This document shows positions 24,829-33,900 of a stretch of 64,000 nt of DNA, piece by piece. A program made the translations under genes and the position numbers. Origin of the DNA: Candidatus Altimarinota bacterium (lineage in GTDB: Bacteria > Patescibacteriota > Gracilibacteria > UBA1369 > LOWO2-01-FULL-3). The first letter of the stretch is position 1, and the number at the start of each line of letters is the position of its first letter. Below the pieces are notes generated by a model. It searched no databases. It saw only the letters and a program-made list of their open reading frames with translations, and was not told the DNA's origin. The DNA lies in assembly GCA_023231115.1 (NCBI GenBank), contig JALNWA010000001.1, positions 248,001 to 312,000 on the forward strand, given 5' to 3'.

Positions 24829-25896
24829 CTACTTACGTAGTTTATAAACTTTTCTTCCAACTCTCTCGAATTTTTCACTATTTTTAAGCGCCAACATAAT
24901 AGTGATTTTCTTTACTTGTCTTTGTTTCAAAACTTGCTCGATGATTTCATCCTGAGACAATTCTTTTTTATCTTTAAGAATTTCCTCAACAACATCAGCA
25001 ACAGTGCCGCTTTCAAATCCCCATTCTCTAAGCGCATAAATTCCTCTTCCAATTAAAACAAATTGTTCATGTCTGATAAGTTCATTGTGAACCGCTTGCA
25101 TATTTACATTTCTGCCGTCAAACTTTGCAGATGAAATTCTGTCGGCGATATCAGTAAAATGCATAGGTTTTTTTTCGCTTCTCAAAATGTACATAATTTT
25201 ATCGCGGAGAGTTCTTGGATTCACATGTCTCCATTCAAGAAGACCAATAAGCTCATTATCAAGGAGAGTAAGCCTTTTATCGATATCAATCAAAGATTTG
25301 ATTTTCGTTAAATCAAAATTTATTCCATCAAAAGTGTCTTTTAAATCAGTGTGAACTTTTTCGATACTTTTAACGTTTCCATATCGATACATTTGATTTA
25401 CAAGTTGTCCAGAAGCATATTTCAAAGAATAATCCGAAATCGATTTATCCCTTACGTAAGGGTGAAAATTAATTGTATTTCCGACGCACTCAAGTTTTTC
25501 ATGCAAATTTAATGCAAGATGAACACTGTTTTTATCGACAGTGAAATTCGCAGGCATAATATCTACAATAGATTCAACAAGTTTGTCTTCTTTCATAATC
25601 CCTCCATGACTGCGTACGCATTCGTCTGCAAATTCATGAATATATCGGAGAGTGGAATTAAAAACATTTCGTCTCATTTTTGCTAGAGCACTTTTTTCGA
25701 TTTGTCGAACACGCTCTCTTGTGACAGCAAATTCCTGTCCGATATCTTCCAAAGTATGTTTGCCGTTTCCGTTAAGACTAAAGCGTTTTGTAACAACGAC
25801 TTTTTCTTTATCTGACAACAAAAGAAGCATGTTATTCATAAGATCCGGTAGTTCAAGAATCGTCTGAACAACGTTTGCATTATTGCCATTAACCAT
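24829..25896 (-). CDS. Sigma-70 region 4 fused to HARE/delta-like winged helices (paralogue 2)
   Basis: A 355-residue paralogue of the protein at 16345-17421. Region 4 (about 26-76) again shows the -35-reading helix: TLEDIGQEFAVTRERVRQIE. The C-terminal half repeats the two winged helices (DKIMYILRSEKKPMHFTDIA; VADVVEEILKDKKELSQDEI) and the block QAVHNELIRHEQFVLIGRG. The middle 150 residues are much more divergent. No sigma region 2 is present. Two diverged copies suggest separate regulons or opposing roles. It has its own promoter, and its leader contains CCTCCTCC just before the ATG. Confidence 0.8.
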   Translation of the reverse strand: MVNGNNANVVQTILELPDLMNNMLLLLSDKEKVVVTKRFSLNGNGKHTLEDIGQEFAVTRERVRQIEKSALAKMRRNVFNSTLRYIHEFADECVRSHGGIMKEDKLVESIVDIMPANFTVDKNSVHLALNLHEKLECVGNTINFHPYVRDKSISDYSLKYASGQLVNQMYRYGNVKSIEKVHTDLKDTFDGINFDLTKIKSLIDIDKRLTLLDNELIGLLEWRHVNPRTLRDKIMYILRSEKKPMHFTDIADRISSAKFDGRNVNMQAVHNELIRHEQFVLIGRGIYALREWGFESGTVADVVEEILKDKKELSQDEIIEQVLKQRQVKKITIMLALKNSEKFERVGRKVYKLRK

Positions 25897-25934
25897 AGAG
25901 GAGGAGGGTTAGGTAAAGATAAAACTTTAGATGA

Positions 25935-25963
25935 ATTATAAAAACACTTTGCAATCTACGCAA
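25935..25963 (-). promoter_or_regulatory. Promoter of sigma-region-4 paralogue 2
   Basis: Reverse strand: TTGCGT (25958-25963), 17-bp spacer, TATAAT (25935-25940). Confidence 0.6.
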
Positions 25964-26002
25964 AGAAAAGGTGTTGTACTATTTGCGAAAATAGGTTGTT
26001 GT

Positions 26003-26308
26003 TTAATAATTATTTTCAAAAATATATCCAACGCATGGCACGGTTCTGATGAAATTCGCGTCTTCACATAATTTTATTTTTTTCCTCAAAGAACTTACAT
26101 GAACATCGACAGTATTTGTCGGACAAAGAATATTTCTGTCCCAAACATCTTCAAGAATTATTGTTCTCGTCAAAACTTTCCCCATATTTCTTATAAAATA
26201 TTCCAACAAAGAAAATTCTTTATTCCTCAAATAAATATATTTTCCGGAAACAAAAAGTTTTCTGGAAAGCATGTCTAGACTGAAACTTTTAAAATCAAGT
26301 GTGTCCAT
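26003..26308 (-). CDS. Stand-alone OmpR/PhoB-type DNA-binding domain
   Basis: A 101-residue winged-helix protein of the Trans_reg_C family: YLRNKEFSLLEYFIRN, the recognition helix region NTVDVHVSSLRKKI, and the terminal hairpin TVPCVGYIF. The phosphorylated receiver domain of a normal response regulator is absent, and the frame starts cleanly at its own ATG. It is therefore an orphan DNA-binding domain or a natural truncation. No histidine kinase is nearby. The usual TVRG-GY is TVPCVGY here, a change in the wing. It lies upstream of the sigma-region-4 paralogue 2 in the same direction. Confidence 0.85.
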   Translation of the reverse strand: MDTLDFKSFSLDMLSRKLFVSGKYIYLRNKEFSLLEYFIRNMGKVLTRTIILEDVWDRNILCPTNTVDVHVSSLRKKIKLCEDANFIRTVPCVGYIFENNY

Positions 26309-26383
26309 ATGCGAGTTGGTTAATAAGCATTAAAACTATGCCACATAAAATTTTTATTAAAACTTTTTAGAGCAACGAAAAAT

Positions 26384-26411
26384 AAAATGGTCTTAAGTAA
26401 GCCATTTTTTT
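26384..26411. terminator. Hairpin with T-tract upstream of glyS
   Basis: AAAATGG...CTT (26384-26394) pairs with AAG-CCATTTT (26399-26408) with one bulged T, followed by more T. It has the form of a plus-strand terminator but no plus-strand gene ends nearby, so it may insulate glyS or act on antisense RNA. Confidence 0.35.
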
Positions 26412-26426
26412 AATAAAAAAGTGTTG

Positions 26427-26455
26427 TTGTAAATTTAACGACAGCTTTGTAAACT
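26427..26455 (+). promoter_or_regulatory. Promoter of glyS
   Basis: TTGTAA (26427-26432), 17-bp spacer, TAAACT (26450-26455), 26 bases before the ATG. The leader is AATAAACAAAATA. Confidence 0.45.
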
Positions 26456-26481
26456 ATATCAGGACTTTAATAAACAAAATA

Positions 26482-27858
26482 ATGGATAAAAAATTAGATG
26501 ACATCGTGTCATTGTGTAAAAGAAGGGGATTTGTATTCCCTGGCTCAGACATATATGGAGGGCTTGCAAACACTTGGGATTACGGCCCATATGGCGCACA
26601 GCTAAAACAAAACATCAAAAATTTCTGGTGGAATACTTTTGTCAGAGAAAGAGATGACGTAATAGGACTTGATTCGGCGATTTTGATGAACCCAAAAGTT
26701 TGGGAAGCATCAGGACACGTGACTTCATTTTCAGATCCGTTGATGGATTGTAAAAATTGTAAAGAAAGAATCCGCGGAGATAAATTGATTGAAGAAAGTC
26801 TTGGTATTGAAATGGCCGCAGGAAAAACACTAAAACAAATTGGAGAAATAATCGCGGAACACAAATTAAAATGTCCAAAATGCGGAAAAACTGATTTTAC
26901 AGAACCGAGATCTTTTAATTTGATGTTTAAAACTCACCAAGGAGTAATCGAAGAAACGGCTACTGCGCTTTATTTAAGGCCCGAAACGGCGCAGGGAATT
27001 TTTACGAATTTCAAAAACATAGTTCAAACATGCAGACAAAAAATTCCTTTTGGAATAGCGCAAATCGGAAAATCATTTAGAAATGAAATCACGCCGGGAA
27101 ATTTCACGTATCGCACACGCGAATTTGAACAAATGGAAATCGAGTATTTTGTTTCCCCAAACGACAAAAAAGAAATAAAGAAAATTTTTGATGAATGGAA
27201 AAAATCTTGCTGGGAATGGTATTTGGCTTTAGGAGTGAACAAAGAAAATTTGAGATTTAGAGAACACGAAAAAGACGAGCTTTCTCATTATTCTTCAATG
27301 ACTTTTGATATTGAATATAAATTCCCGTTCGGCTGGGGTGAACTCATGGGAGTAGCTTATCGTGGAGATTATGATTTGACTCAACATTCGAAATTTTCAG
27401 GAAAAGATTTGAGTTATCTTGATCCATTCACGAACGAAAAATACATGCCACATGTTATTGAACCTTCATTTGGAGCGGATAGAACTTTGCTTATAACTCT
27501 AATCGACGCTTATGATGAAGACGAAGTTGACGGCGAGAAACGCACGGTAATGCGATTTAATCCAAAAATCGCACCTGTCAAAGCGGCGATTTTCCCATTA
27601 ATGAAAAAAGATGAGCTTACAAGTATCGCAAAAGAAATATTCGACACATTAAAAAAGAAATTCGACGTCGAATATGACGATTCTGGCGCAATCGGCAAAC
27701 GCTACAGAAGACAGGACGAAATCGGCACACCATTCTGCATCACAGTCGATTACGACACAATTAACGATCAAACAGTAACAATCCGCGAGCGTGATTCAAT
27801 GAAACAAGAGAGAGTAAAAATCGCAGATTTAAGCGAAATAATTCTTAAACAATTATAA
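26482..27858 (+). CDS. glyS: Glycyl-tRNA synthetase (single-chain, alpha2 type)
   Basis: A 458-residue class II GlyRS of the dimeric single-chain type, not the split GlyQ/GlyS form. Typical blocks are RRGFVFPGSDIYGG, WDYGPYG, RPETAQGIF, GIAQIGKSFRNEITP and EPSFGADR. CKNCKERI and KCPKCGK are an apparent zinc-binding pair at about residues 93 and 133. It charges tRNA-Gly. It is followed 2 bases later by a small membrane protein gene. Confidence 0.96.
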   Translation: MDKKLDDIVSLCKRRGFVFPGSDIYGGLANTWDYGPYGAQLKQNIKNFWWNTFVRERDDVIGLDSAILMNPKVWEASGHVTSFSDPLMDCKNCKERIRGDKLIEESLGIEMAAGKTLKQIGEIIAEHKLKCPKCGKTDFTEPRSFNLMFKTHQGVIEETATALYLRPETAQGIFTNFKNIVQTCRQKIPFGIAQIGKSFRNEITPGNFTYRTREFEQMEIEYFVSPNDKKEIKKIFDEWKKSCWEWYLALGVNKENLRFREHEKDELSHYSSMTFDIEYKFPFGWGELMGVAYRGDYDLTQHSKFSGKDLSYLDPFTNEKYMPHVIEPSFGADRTLLITLIDAYDEDEVDGEKRTVMRFNPKIAPVKAAIFPLMKKDELTSIAKEIFDTLKKKFDVEYDDSGAIGKRYRRQDEIGTPFCITVDYDTINDQTVTIRERDSMKQERVKIADLSEIILKQL

Positions 27859-27860
27859 AT

Positions 27861-28175
27861 ATGTCTAAAGCTAAAATCGCACTTTACAGCCTTTTTCACG
27901 CAATCGGGGTTATGGCTTATATAGCATTGTTATCATGGATTTTCACATTCACGTTTCCGGATAGGCATCCATTTATCGGCCCTCTCGTAATGCTCACCCT
28001 TTTCGTAGTTTCCGCTACGATAACGGGCGGACTTGTCCTTGCGAGACCAATAACGCTTTATGTCGAAAAAAAGAAAAAAGAAGCTGTGATTTTTCTTGTC
28101 GCAACAATTCTTTGGCTTGCGGTAGGAGTTGCAGTAGCAATTTTAAGCATGCCAACAGCTACAGCTGTATTGTAA
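27861..28175 (+). CDS. Small membrane protein, three predicted helices
   Basis: A 104-residue hydrophobic protein with membrane segments at about residues 8-30, 38-62 and 76-97 and a short basic loop (EKKKKEA). I know of no characterised relative. It is translated 2 bases after glyS, so it shares that transcript. Confidence 0.75.
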   Translation: MSKAKIALYSLFHAIGVMAYIALLSWIFTFTFPDRHPFIGPLVMLTLFVVSATITGGLVLARPITLYVEKKKKEAVIFLVATILWLAVGVAVAILSMPTATAVL

Positions 28176-28206
28176 TTGCAAAATAAGGGATAAACACCTT
28201 TCCCCC

Positions 28207-28235
28207 TTGTCTTTAAGCCATTTTTTTGGTATAAT
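28207..28235 (+). promoter_or_regulatory. Promoter of the TraG-like gene (copy 2)
   Basis: TTGTCT (28207-28212), 17-bp spacer, TATAAT (28230-28235) with an extended TGG. The -10 region and the next 9 bases are identical to the promoter of the 3D-domain gene at 7969-7985. Confidence 0.7.
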
Positions 28236-28261
28236 ATTGAGATTAAAACAAATATAAAAGT

Positions 28262-30961
28262 ATGCAGGAATTTTTCTTAAGTGTATGGGAATTCATAAAA
28301 GCGCATCCTATTGCGATAGTTTTGTGGGTAATTGGGCTTTATTTAGGCATAAAACTGTTAATTTGGTTGATGAGGTTTTTATATAGATATTTGGATTCAA
28401 AGAACATTGTTTACCTAAAAATCACTCTTCCAAGGGAAGATTCGCCGAAGGACAAGGAAAAAGCCACAGAAAAAGATTTTCGCGAAAAGGTCTCGATAAT
28501 GTCACAGTTTTTCAGAAATTTGCACGAAACAAGCGAATTGAACTTGATGAACATAATTAAGACAAAGATTTTTAAGAATAATATATTTTCATTTGAGCTT
28601 GTCGCAAAACAAAAAGTCGTAAATTTTTACGTTACAACTCCTAGGTATTATCAGGATATTTTGGAGAAACAAATCACGGCATATTACCCTGACGCAGAAT
28701 TGGAAATTACACAAAAATATGAAGAAATCCTGCCTGACCAAAAAATAAAAGGATATTACGCATATCAACATCAAGGATATTGGTTCCCGATTAAAACATT
28801 TAAAGTTTTGGAAAATGATCCGTTAAACGACATGACAAATATTTTTTCAAAACTTGCGGAAGATGAAACGGCGGCAATTCAGATGGTAATAAGACCTCGC
28901 AACGACAAATGGAATAAAAAAGCGGAAGAATATGGAGAAAAATATTTCAAAGGAAAAGATTCAGGAGGGTGGAAAATCCCAATCATCGGCCCGATTTTAA
29001 ATGTATTTAAAGGCATTTTCCTCGGGTACGAAAAAATGGACAAAGATGAAACAAAAGATGCGGGAGGAGGATACGTTCGTATGTTGCAAAGCAAAGAAGA
29101 AATTGCAAAAAGAATAGGAGAAAAATCAGGACAATCAGGATATGACGCGGTTATCAGGCTTCTTTCAACAGCAAAAACAGAAGCGCGCGCTGAAGAAATC
29201 AGCAATAATATAATCGTGAGTTTGAGTATGTTCAAGGATCCTGGCTCAAACTGGTTCGACACAAGCAGATTGTTTTTTCTTGATGGAATGAACGACAAAC
29301 TGTTTTTATTTAATTTTAGACATAGACTTCTTTACACAAAATTCTTGTTTTTCGGAGAAAATCTAAACATACTTGCGGAAGACGAACTTTCGTCAGTTTT
29401 TCATTTTCCAAATTCAAGATACAACTACACTCCTGCAATAAGATGGCTTGATTACAAGGTTTTACCTGCACCAGTAGATATGCCGACCGAAGGAATTGTA
29501 CTTGGTCATAATATTTACAGAGGAAGCAAAAAAGAAATAAGATTCCAAAGAAACGACAGATCTCGTCATCATTACATCATAGGTAAATCCGGATCAGGTA
29601 AATCTGCGCTTTTGTCATATATGGCAAGGCAGGATATTATCAACGGAGAAGGAGTTTGCGTGATTGATCCGCACGGAGATTTGATCGACGACTTGATGGA
29701 TTATGTGCCTAAAGAAAGAGCAAAAGACGTGATAATTTTTGATCCGGGCGACACCGAAAGACCAATGGGTCTAAATATTTTGGAAGCAAAAAATTCAGCG
29801 GAAATGGATCTTGCATCCTCTCAGGCAACTGAAATATTTATCAAACTTTTCGGTGATGAAATCTTCGGACCGCGTATTCAGCATTATTTTAGAAATGCGT
29901 GTTTGACTCTTATGGAAGACCAAGACGAAGGTGCGACACTTATTGATATTCCTAGAATATTCACAGATGACGCCTTCTTGAAATACAAAGTCAAAAAGGT
30001 AAAAAATCCGGTCGTAAAATCTTTCTGGGAACATGAATACGCCGCGACTGGAGACAGGGAAAGACAGGAAATGATCCCTTATTTCAGCGCGAAATTCGGT
30101 CCGTTCATCACAAATTCAATCATGAGAAATACAATCGGACAAAAAAATTCCTCATTCAATTTTAGAGAAATTATGGATCAAGGAAAGATACTTTTCGTAA
30201 AACTTTCAAAAGGTAAAATCGGAGATTTGAACACTCAACTTCTCGGACTTGTAATCGTTGCAAGAATCCAAATGGCGGCTATGAGCAGGGCAGATATGCC
30301 TGAAGAAAAACGTAAAGATTTCTTCCTCTATGTTGATGAGTTCCAAAATTTCGCGACAGACAGTTTCTGTTCAATCCTTTCTGAGGCGCGAAAATATCAT
30401 TTGAATCTGATAATGGCGCATCAGTATATAAATCAGCTTGTAACAAGCAAATTCGGTGTAACATCAACACAAATCAGAGATGCGGTTTTTGGTAACGTCG
30501 GTACACTTTGTTCTTTCAAAGTAGGTGCCGAAGACGCTGAATATTTGGCAAAAGAATACGCGCCGCTACTTACAGAACAAGATGTTATCGGAATTTCGAA
30601 TTACAAAATGTATTGTAAATTAAATATAAATAATACAACTTCGCGTCCATTTTCAGTCGCAACAATTTGGGATACTACAAACAAAAATGAAAAAGTCGGA
30701 AAAGCAATTTGGGAACTTTCAAGACTAAAACACGGAAGAAAAAAAGAATTCGTAGAAGAAGAGATTGAGACAAGAATAGGAATAGATTTATCGGCACCTC
30801 CTGTTGATGTAAGCAAAATGCCGACTCAACCAAACCTCTCAGCGCCTCCTGAAGGCAACGCAATGGCTCAAATGCTAGGTGCGGCCGTACCGGCAAGCCC
30901 ACAAACGCCACCGGAGCCAACTCCACCAGAGCCAACTCAACCGACTCCACCGGCCGCCTAA
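28262..30961 (+). CDS. TraG/TraD-like type IV secretion ATPase, membrane-anchored (copy 2)
   Basis: An 899-residue paralogue of the protein at 8074-10548. Membrane helix at about 17-40, family-specific N-terminal region, Walker A GKSGSGKS (441-448) and Walker B FFLYVDEFQN (687-696). Shared signatures are VIDPHGDLIDDLM, FGPRIQHYFRN and MAHQYINQL. It differs in a C-terminal Pro-rich tail (PPEPTPPEPTQPTPPAA), a possible docking segment. It probably powers transfer or pilus assembly at the membrane. Its stop overlaps that of the double-MutS gene by 4 bases. Confidence 0.85.
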   Translation: MQEFFLSVWEFIKAHPIAIVLWVIGLYLGIKLLIWLMRFLYRYLDSKNIVYLKITLPREDSPKDKEKATEKDFREKVSIMSQFFRNLHETSELNLMNIIKTKIFKNNIFSFELVAKQKVVNFYVTTPRYYQDILEKQITAYYPDAELEITQKYEEILPDQKIKGYYAYQHQGYWFPIKTFKVLENDPLNDMTNIFSKLAEDETAAIQMVIRPRNDKWNKKAEEYGEKYFKGKDSGGWKIPIIGPILNVFKGIFLGYEKMDKDETKDAGGGYVRMLQSKEEIAKRIGEKSGQSGYDAVIRLLSTAKTEARAEEISNNIIVSLSMFKDPGSNWFDTSRLFFLDGMNDKLFLFNFRHRLLYTKFLFFGENLNILAEDELSSVFHFPNSRYNYTPAIRWLDYKVLPAPVDMPTEGIVLGHNIYRGSKKEIRFQRNDRSRHHYIIGKSGSGKSALLSYMARQDIINGEGVCVIDPHGDLIDDLMDYVPKERAKDVIIFDPGDTERPMGLNILEAKNSAEMDLASSQATEIFIKLFGDEIFGPRIQHYFRNACLTLMEDQDEGATLIDIPRIFTDDAFLKYKVKKVKNPVVKSFWEHEYAATGDRERQEMIPYFSAKFGPFITNSIMRNTIGQKNSSFNFREIMDQGKILFVKLSKGKIGDLNTQLLGLVIVARIQMAAMSRADMPEEKRKDFFLYVDEFQNFATDSFCSILSEARKYHLNLIMAHQYINQLVTSKFGVTSTQIRDAVFGNVGTLCSFKVGAEDAEYLAKEYAPLLTEQDVIGISNYKMYCKLNINNTTSRPFSVATIWDTTNKNEKVGKAIWELSRLKHGRKKEFVEEEIETRIGIDLSAPPVDVSKMPTQPNLSAPPEGNAMAQMLGAAVPASPQTPPEPTPPEPTQPTPPAA

Positions 30962-33900
30962 ATCAATCTGGCAAATTTAATAATTTCAGGATTAAGTCTC
31001 AACATTTCAGCCACATCGATAGCTTCGGAGTCTTCTCTTTTAGGGCTCATTTTATGGTCAAAAGTAACGTTTATAGCTCCACCTTCATCTCGTTTTGTCG
31101 TATGACCAAAATGAACAACATCTAACAGCTCAGGGAAAGATTCCGCGAGCTTGTCAGTTACATCATGACAATGTGAAGCGAAAGCCGCGTATTGCCCTCT
31201 CTTAAGCATTTCCACGACCATTGCGTAATACAAAGCATCTTGATATTTTGGCGAAGTGGAAGACCCGAATTCATCCAGCATCACAAGATTAACTTTTCCG
31301 GCAACAGCTTTTTCCATCATTTGTTTTACTCTCATTATTTCTTCTCCATAAGAACTCAAAGATTGATCACTTCTTGAAGTGACCCTGTCGAAATACATAA
31401 TGTTGTCCAATAAAGGCATCGTAGCGCCCTCAGCACAAGGCGCATATCCTGTAGCCAAAGCCCACAAAAGGGCGGACATTGCACCCTTTTCCCAATGAGT
31501 TTTTCCGGACATATTTGAACTTCCAAGAAGTTTTGATTTTTTTCCTTGCCTAAAAGAAACATCATTTCTGACCTGTTTGTCTTTTTTTACAAACAAACTC
31601 CACGCTTCAGGCAAATGAATTTCTCCGGTTGCATTAAATGAAACAGGGCTCATACCTTGCCCCTTTATCATATGTCCAATATAAAAAAGTCCCATAGCGG
31701 AAGCGATACAGGAATTGACACTATGTTGGACATCTCTGTCTCTCGAAAAATACACTTCTTTTTCAAGCACTGTTTTATCTCTTTCACCAATTCTAGTTTT
31801 CTCCCCCACAATATTCCTAACTCTTGATATTAAACTTGTTCCAGAACCGACATTTGCACATTTATGCCTGACACCCCTCGAGGGGTTGGTGACATATTCT
31901 TCAAAATAATATTCAAGATTGTCAGCCATCTCGTGAGTGTCAATAGAATCATAGCTTCTGAGTATCGCCAGAAATTCGGCAGGATAATCTCTTCCGTCGA
32001 CAAACATTTCTATCAGAAGAATAAAAGATAAAGTCCCACCCCATTGATTATAAGAGTTAAGCTCCTCACCCCTTTTGATTTCTTTCCAATATCTGACAAT
32101 CACGCCTATTTCATCCTTTACTTTATTCAAATCACATTCCCATATTTTAAGCGGAGGTAAAAATTTATCGGATTTTTTGCAAACATCAACGGCACCATTA
32201 AATCCATCATCTATTCCATTCGGAGTTATTCCGGCCTCAAGTTCTTCCACCATTTCTTCATTAGATAGTATGACATCTTTTTGAATCCTCTCCAAAAGAT
32301 TGAAAAAATATTCCAACGGATCCAAAGATGAATAAAGTTCGATTCTTTCTTCCTTATCACATTCTTTTGAATTGAGAAATATCTTGATTTTTTCAATTAG
32401 AGCTTTAATACGATTTCTATTAATTTTGCCCTTATTCTGTTCGTCAAATCCATCTTCAAATCTGGAGGCAAGATTAAAAAAATCCTGACTATATCTATTA
32501 ATATGTTCTTTGTCACGAGAGAGATTTTCGTATCGGCGATAACCGCCAACCAGTTTATCCAATACGTCATAACTTTTGTTATAAATTGTCTTACGACAAT
32601 TATTTTCATGCAAAAAACAAAGATAGAGTCCTATTCTTCTTTTTGTAACAATTCCGCACCACACCTCAGGGGTAGGCTCATCATCTTTGGAGAATTTTTC
32701 GAAAAGATTAACAATTTTAGGATCCGAAATCACTTCATTTTGCTCTTTGTCTTTCATCTCCAAAATTTCTTCAACATTGCGATTGTCAATAACAACCTTG
32801 TATCTATCAACTCGTGATTTCCATTTTTTTATATCTTGAAGCTGTTGCTCCATAGGAAAACTATCTCCCATCAATTTTTTGTTCATCTCCAAATAAGCAT
32901 AAATGGCATTCAAATCATAAGCATTACGACGGCCGACGTCCAAAGGATTCATAGCCAAATTAAATCTCAAAAAATTTGCAAAATCAGCGATAGGCAGAAA
33001 TTTAATAATAAAAAGCAATTTTTGCTCTATATCAAGCATTTCTTCAAACCTGTCATTTCCGGCAAGTAATTCAAAAGTCCGTTGTCTTTCCAAAACTTCT
33101 TGCGAAGTTAAAGCATCCCCTCTAATAACCATATCATTGATAGCGTTCTTCCTTAATTCAACATTATGAGGACTCCATCCACTAAACCGAATATCGCTAT
33201 CCTCCATTGGGAGGTCTAGACCTAATCTAAAAGATCTATCGGAACTGAATACAGTCAAAAGACTTTCTTTTTTTGCGTAGGGAATCCTTCCTCTATGTTC
33301 AGGATTTTTTAGCTTTTGGCGCTCTTCCTCGGTGTAAGGCACAACATCTCTAAAATTTGGCTTTGCAGTTTCACCCATACGTACATCTTGCCCATCCAAA
33401 TATTTTTGAGCATTTTCAATAATGCTTAAATCAAGCCCCCGCCCCTTGGCAACAGCCAAAGCATTTGAATCTCTAAGTCCGTGCGCAAGCTTATAGTGAT
33501 AAATCGGTGTTCCGGTGGCTTCATCAATATCTGTTTCAAAATGGTAAATTCCAAGATTTGGCTGAGAAATATGTTTTTGTAAAAATTTTTCATTATGAGA
33601 TGCCAAGAAGACTCTCGCGCCTTTTGAAGGCAAATACAAAACCGCACCTGCACGAAGTAGCTTGTATTGATCCTGCGCCGAAGTTGTTGACCACCCCTCG
33701 TCAACACAAACAAAAGGTTTATTTCCCAAAGATAACGTAAGTTTTTCCCAATTATCAGTTTCGCTTCCAAAAGCGCTCAAATCTCTAAAATGATCTGTCG
33801 AAGCCCTATCCAGATAATGAAAAGAATCATGCATAACAGGAAAATTAGAGCCGGCCTCACATGGCACATATCCAAAACTTTGAGCCAAGCATTGCATAAA

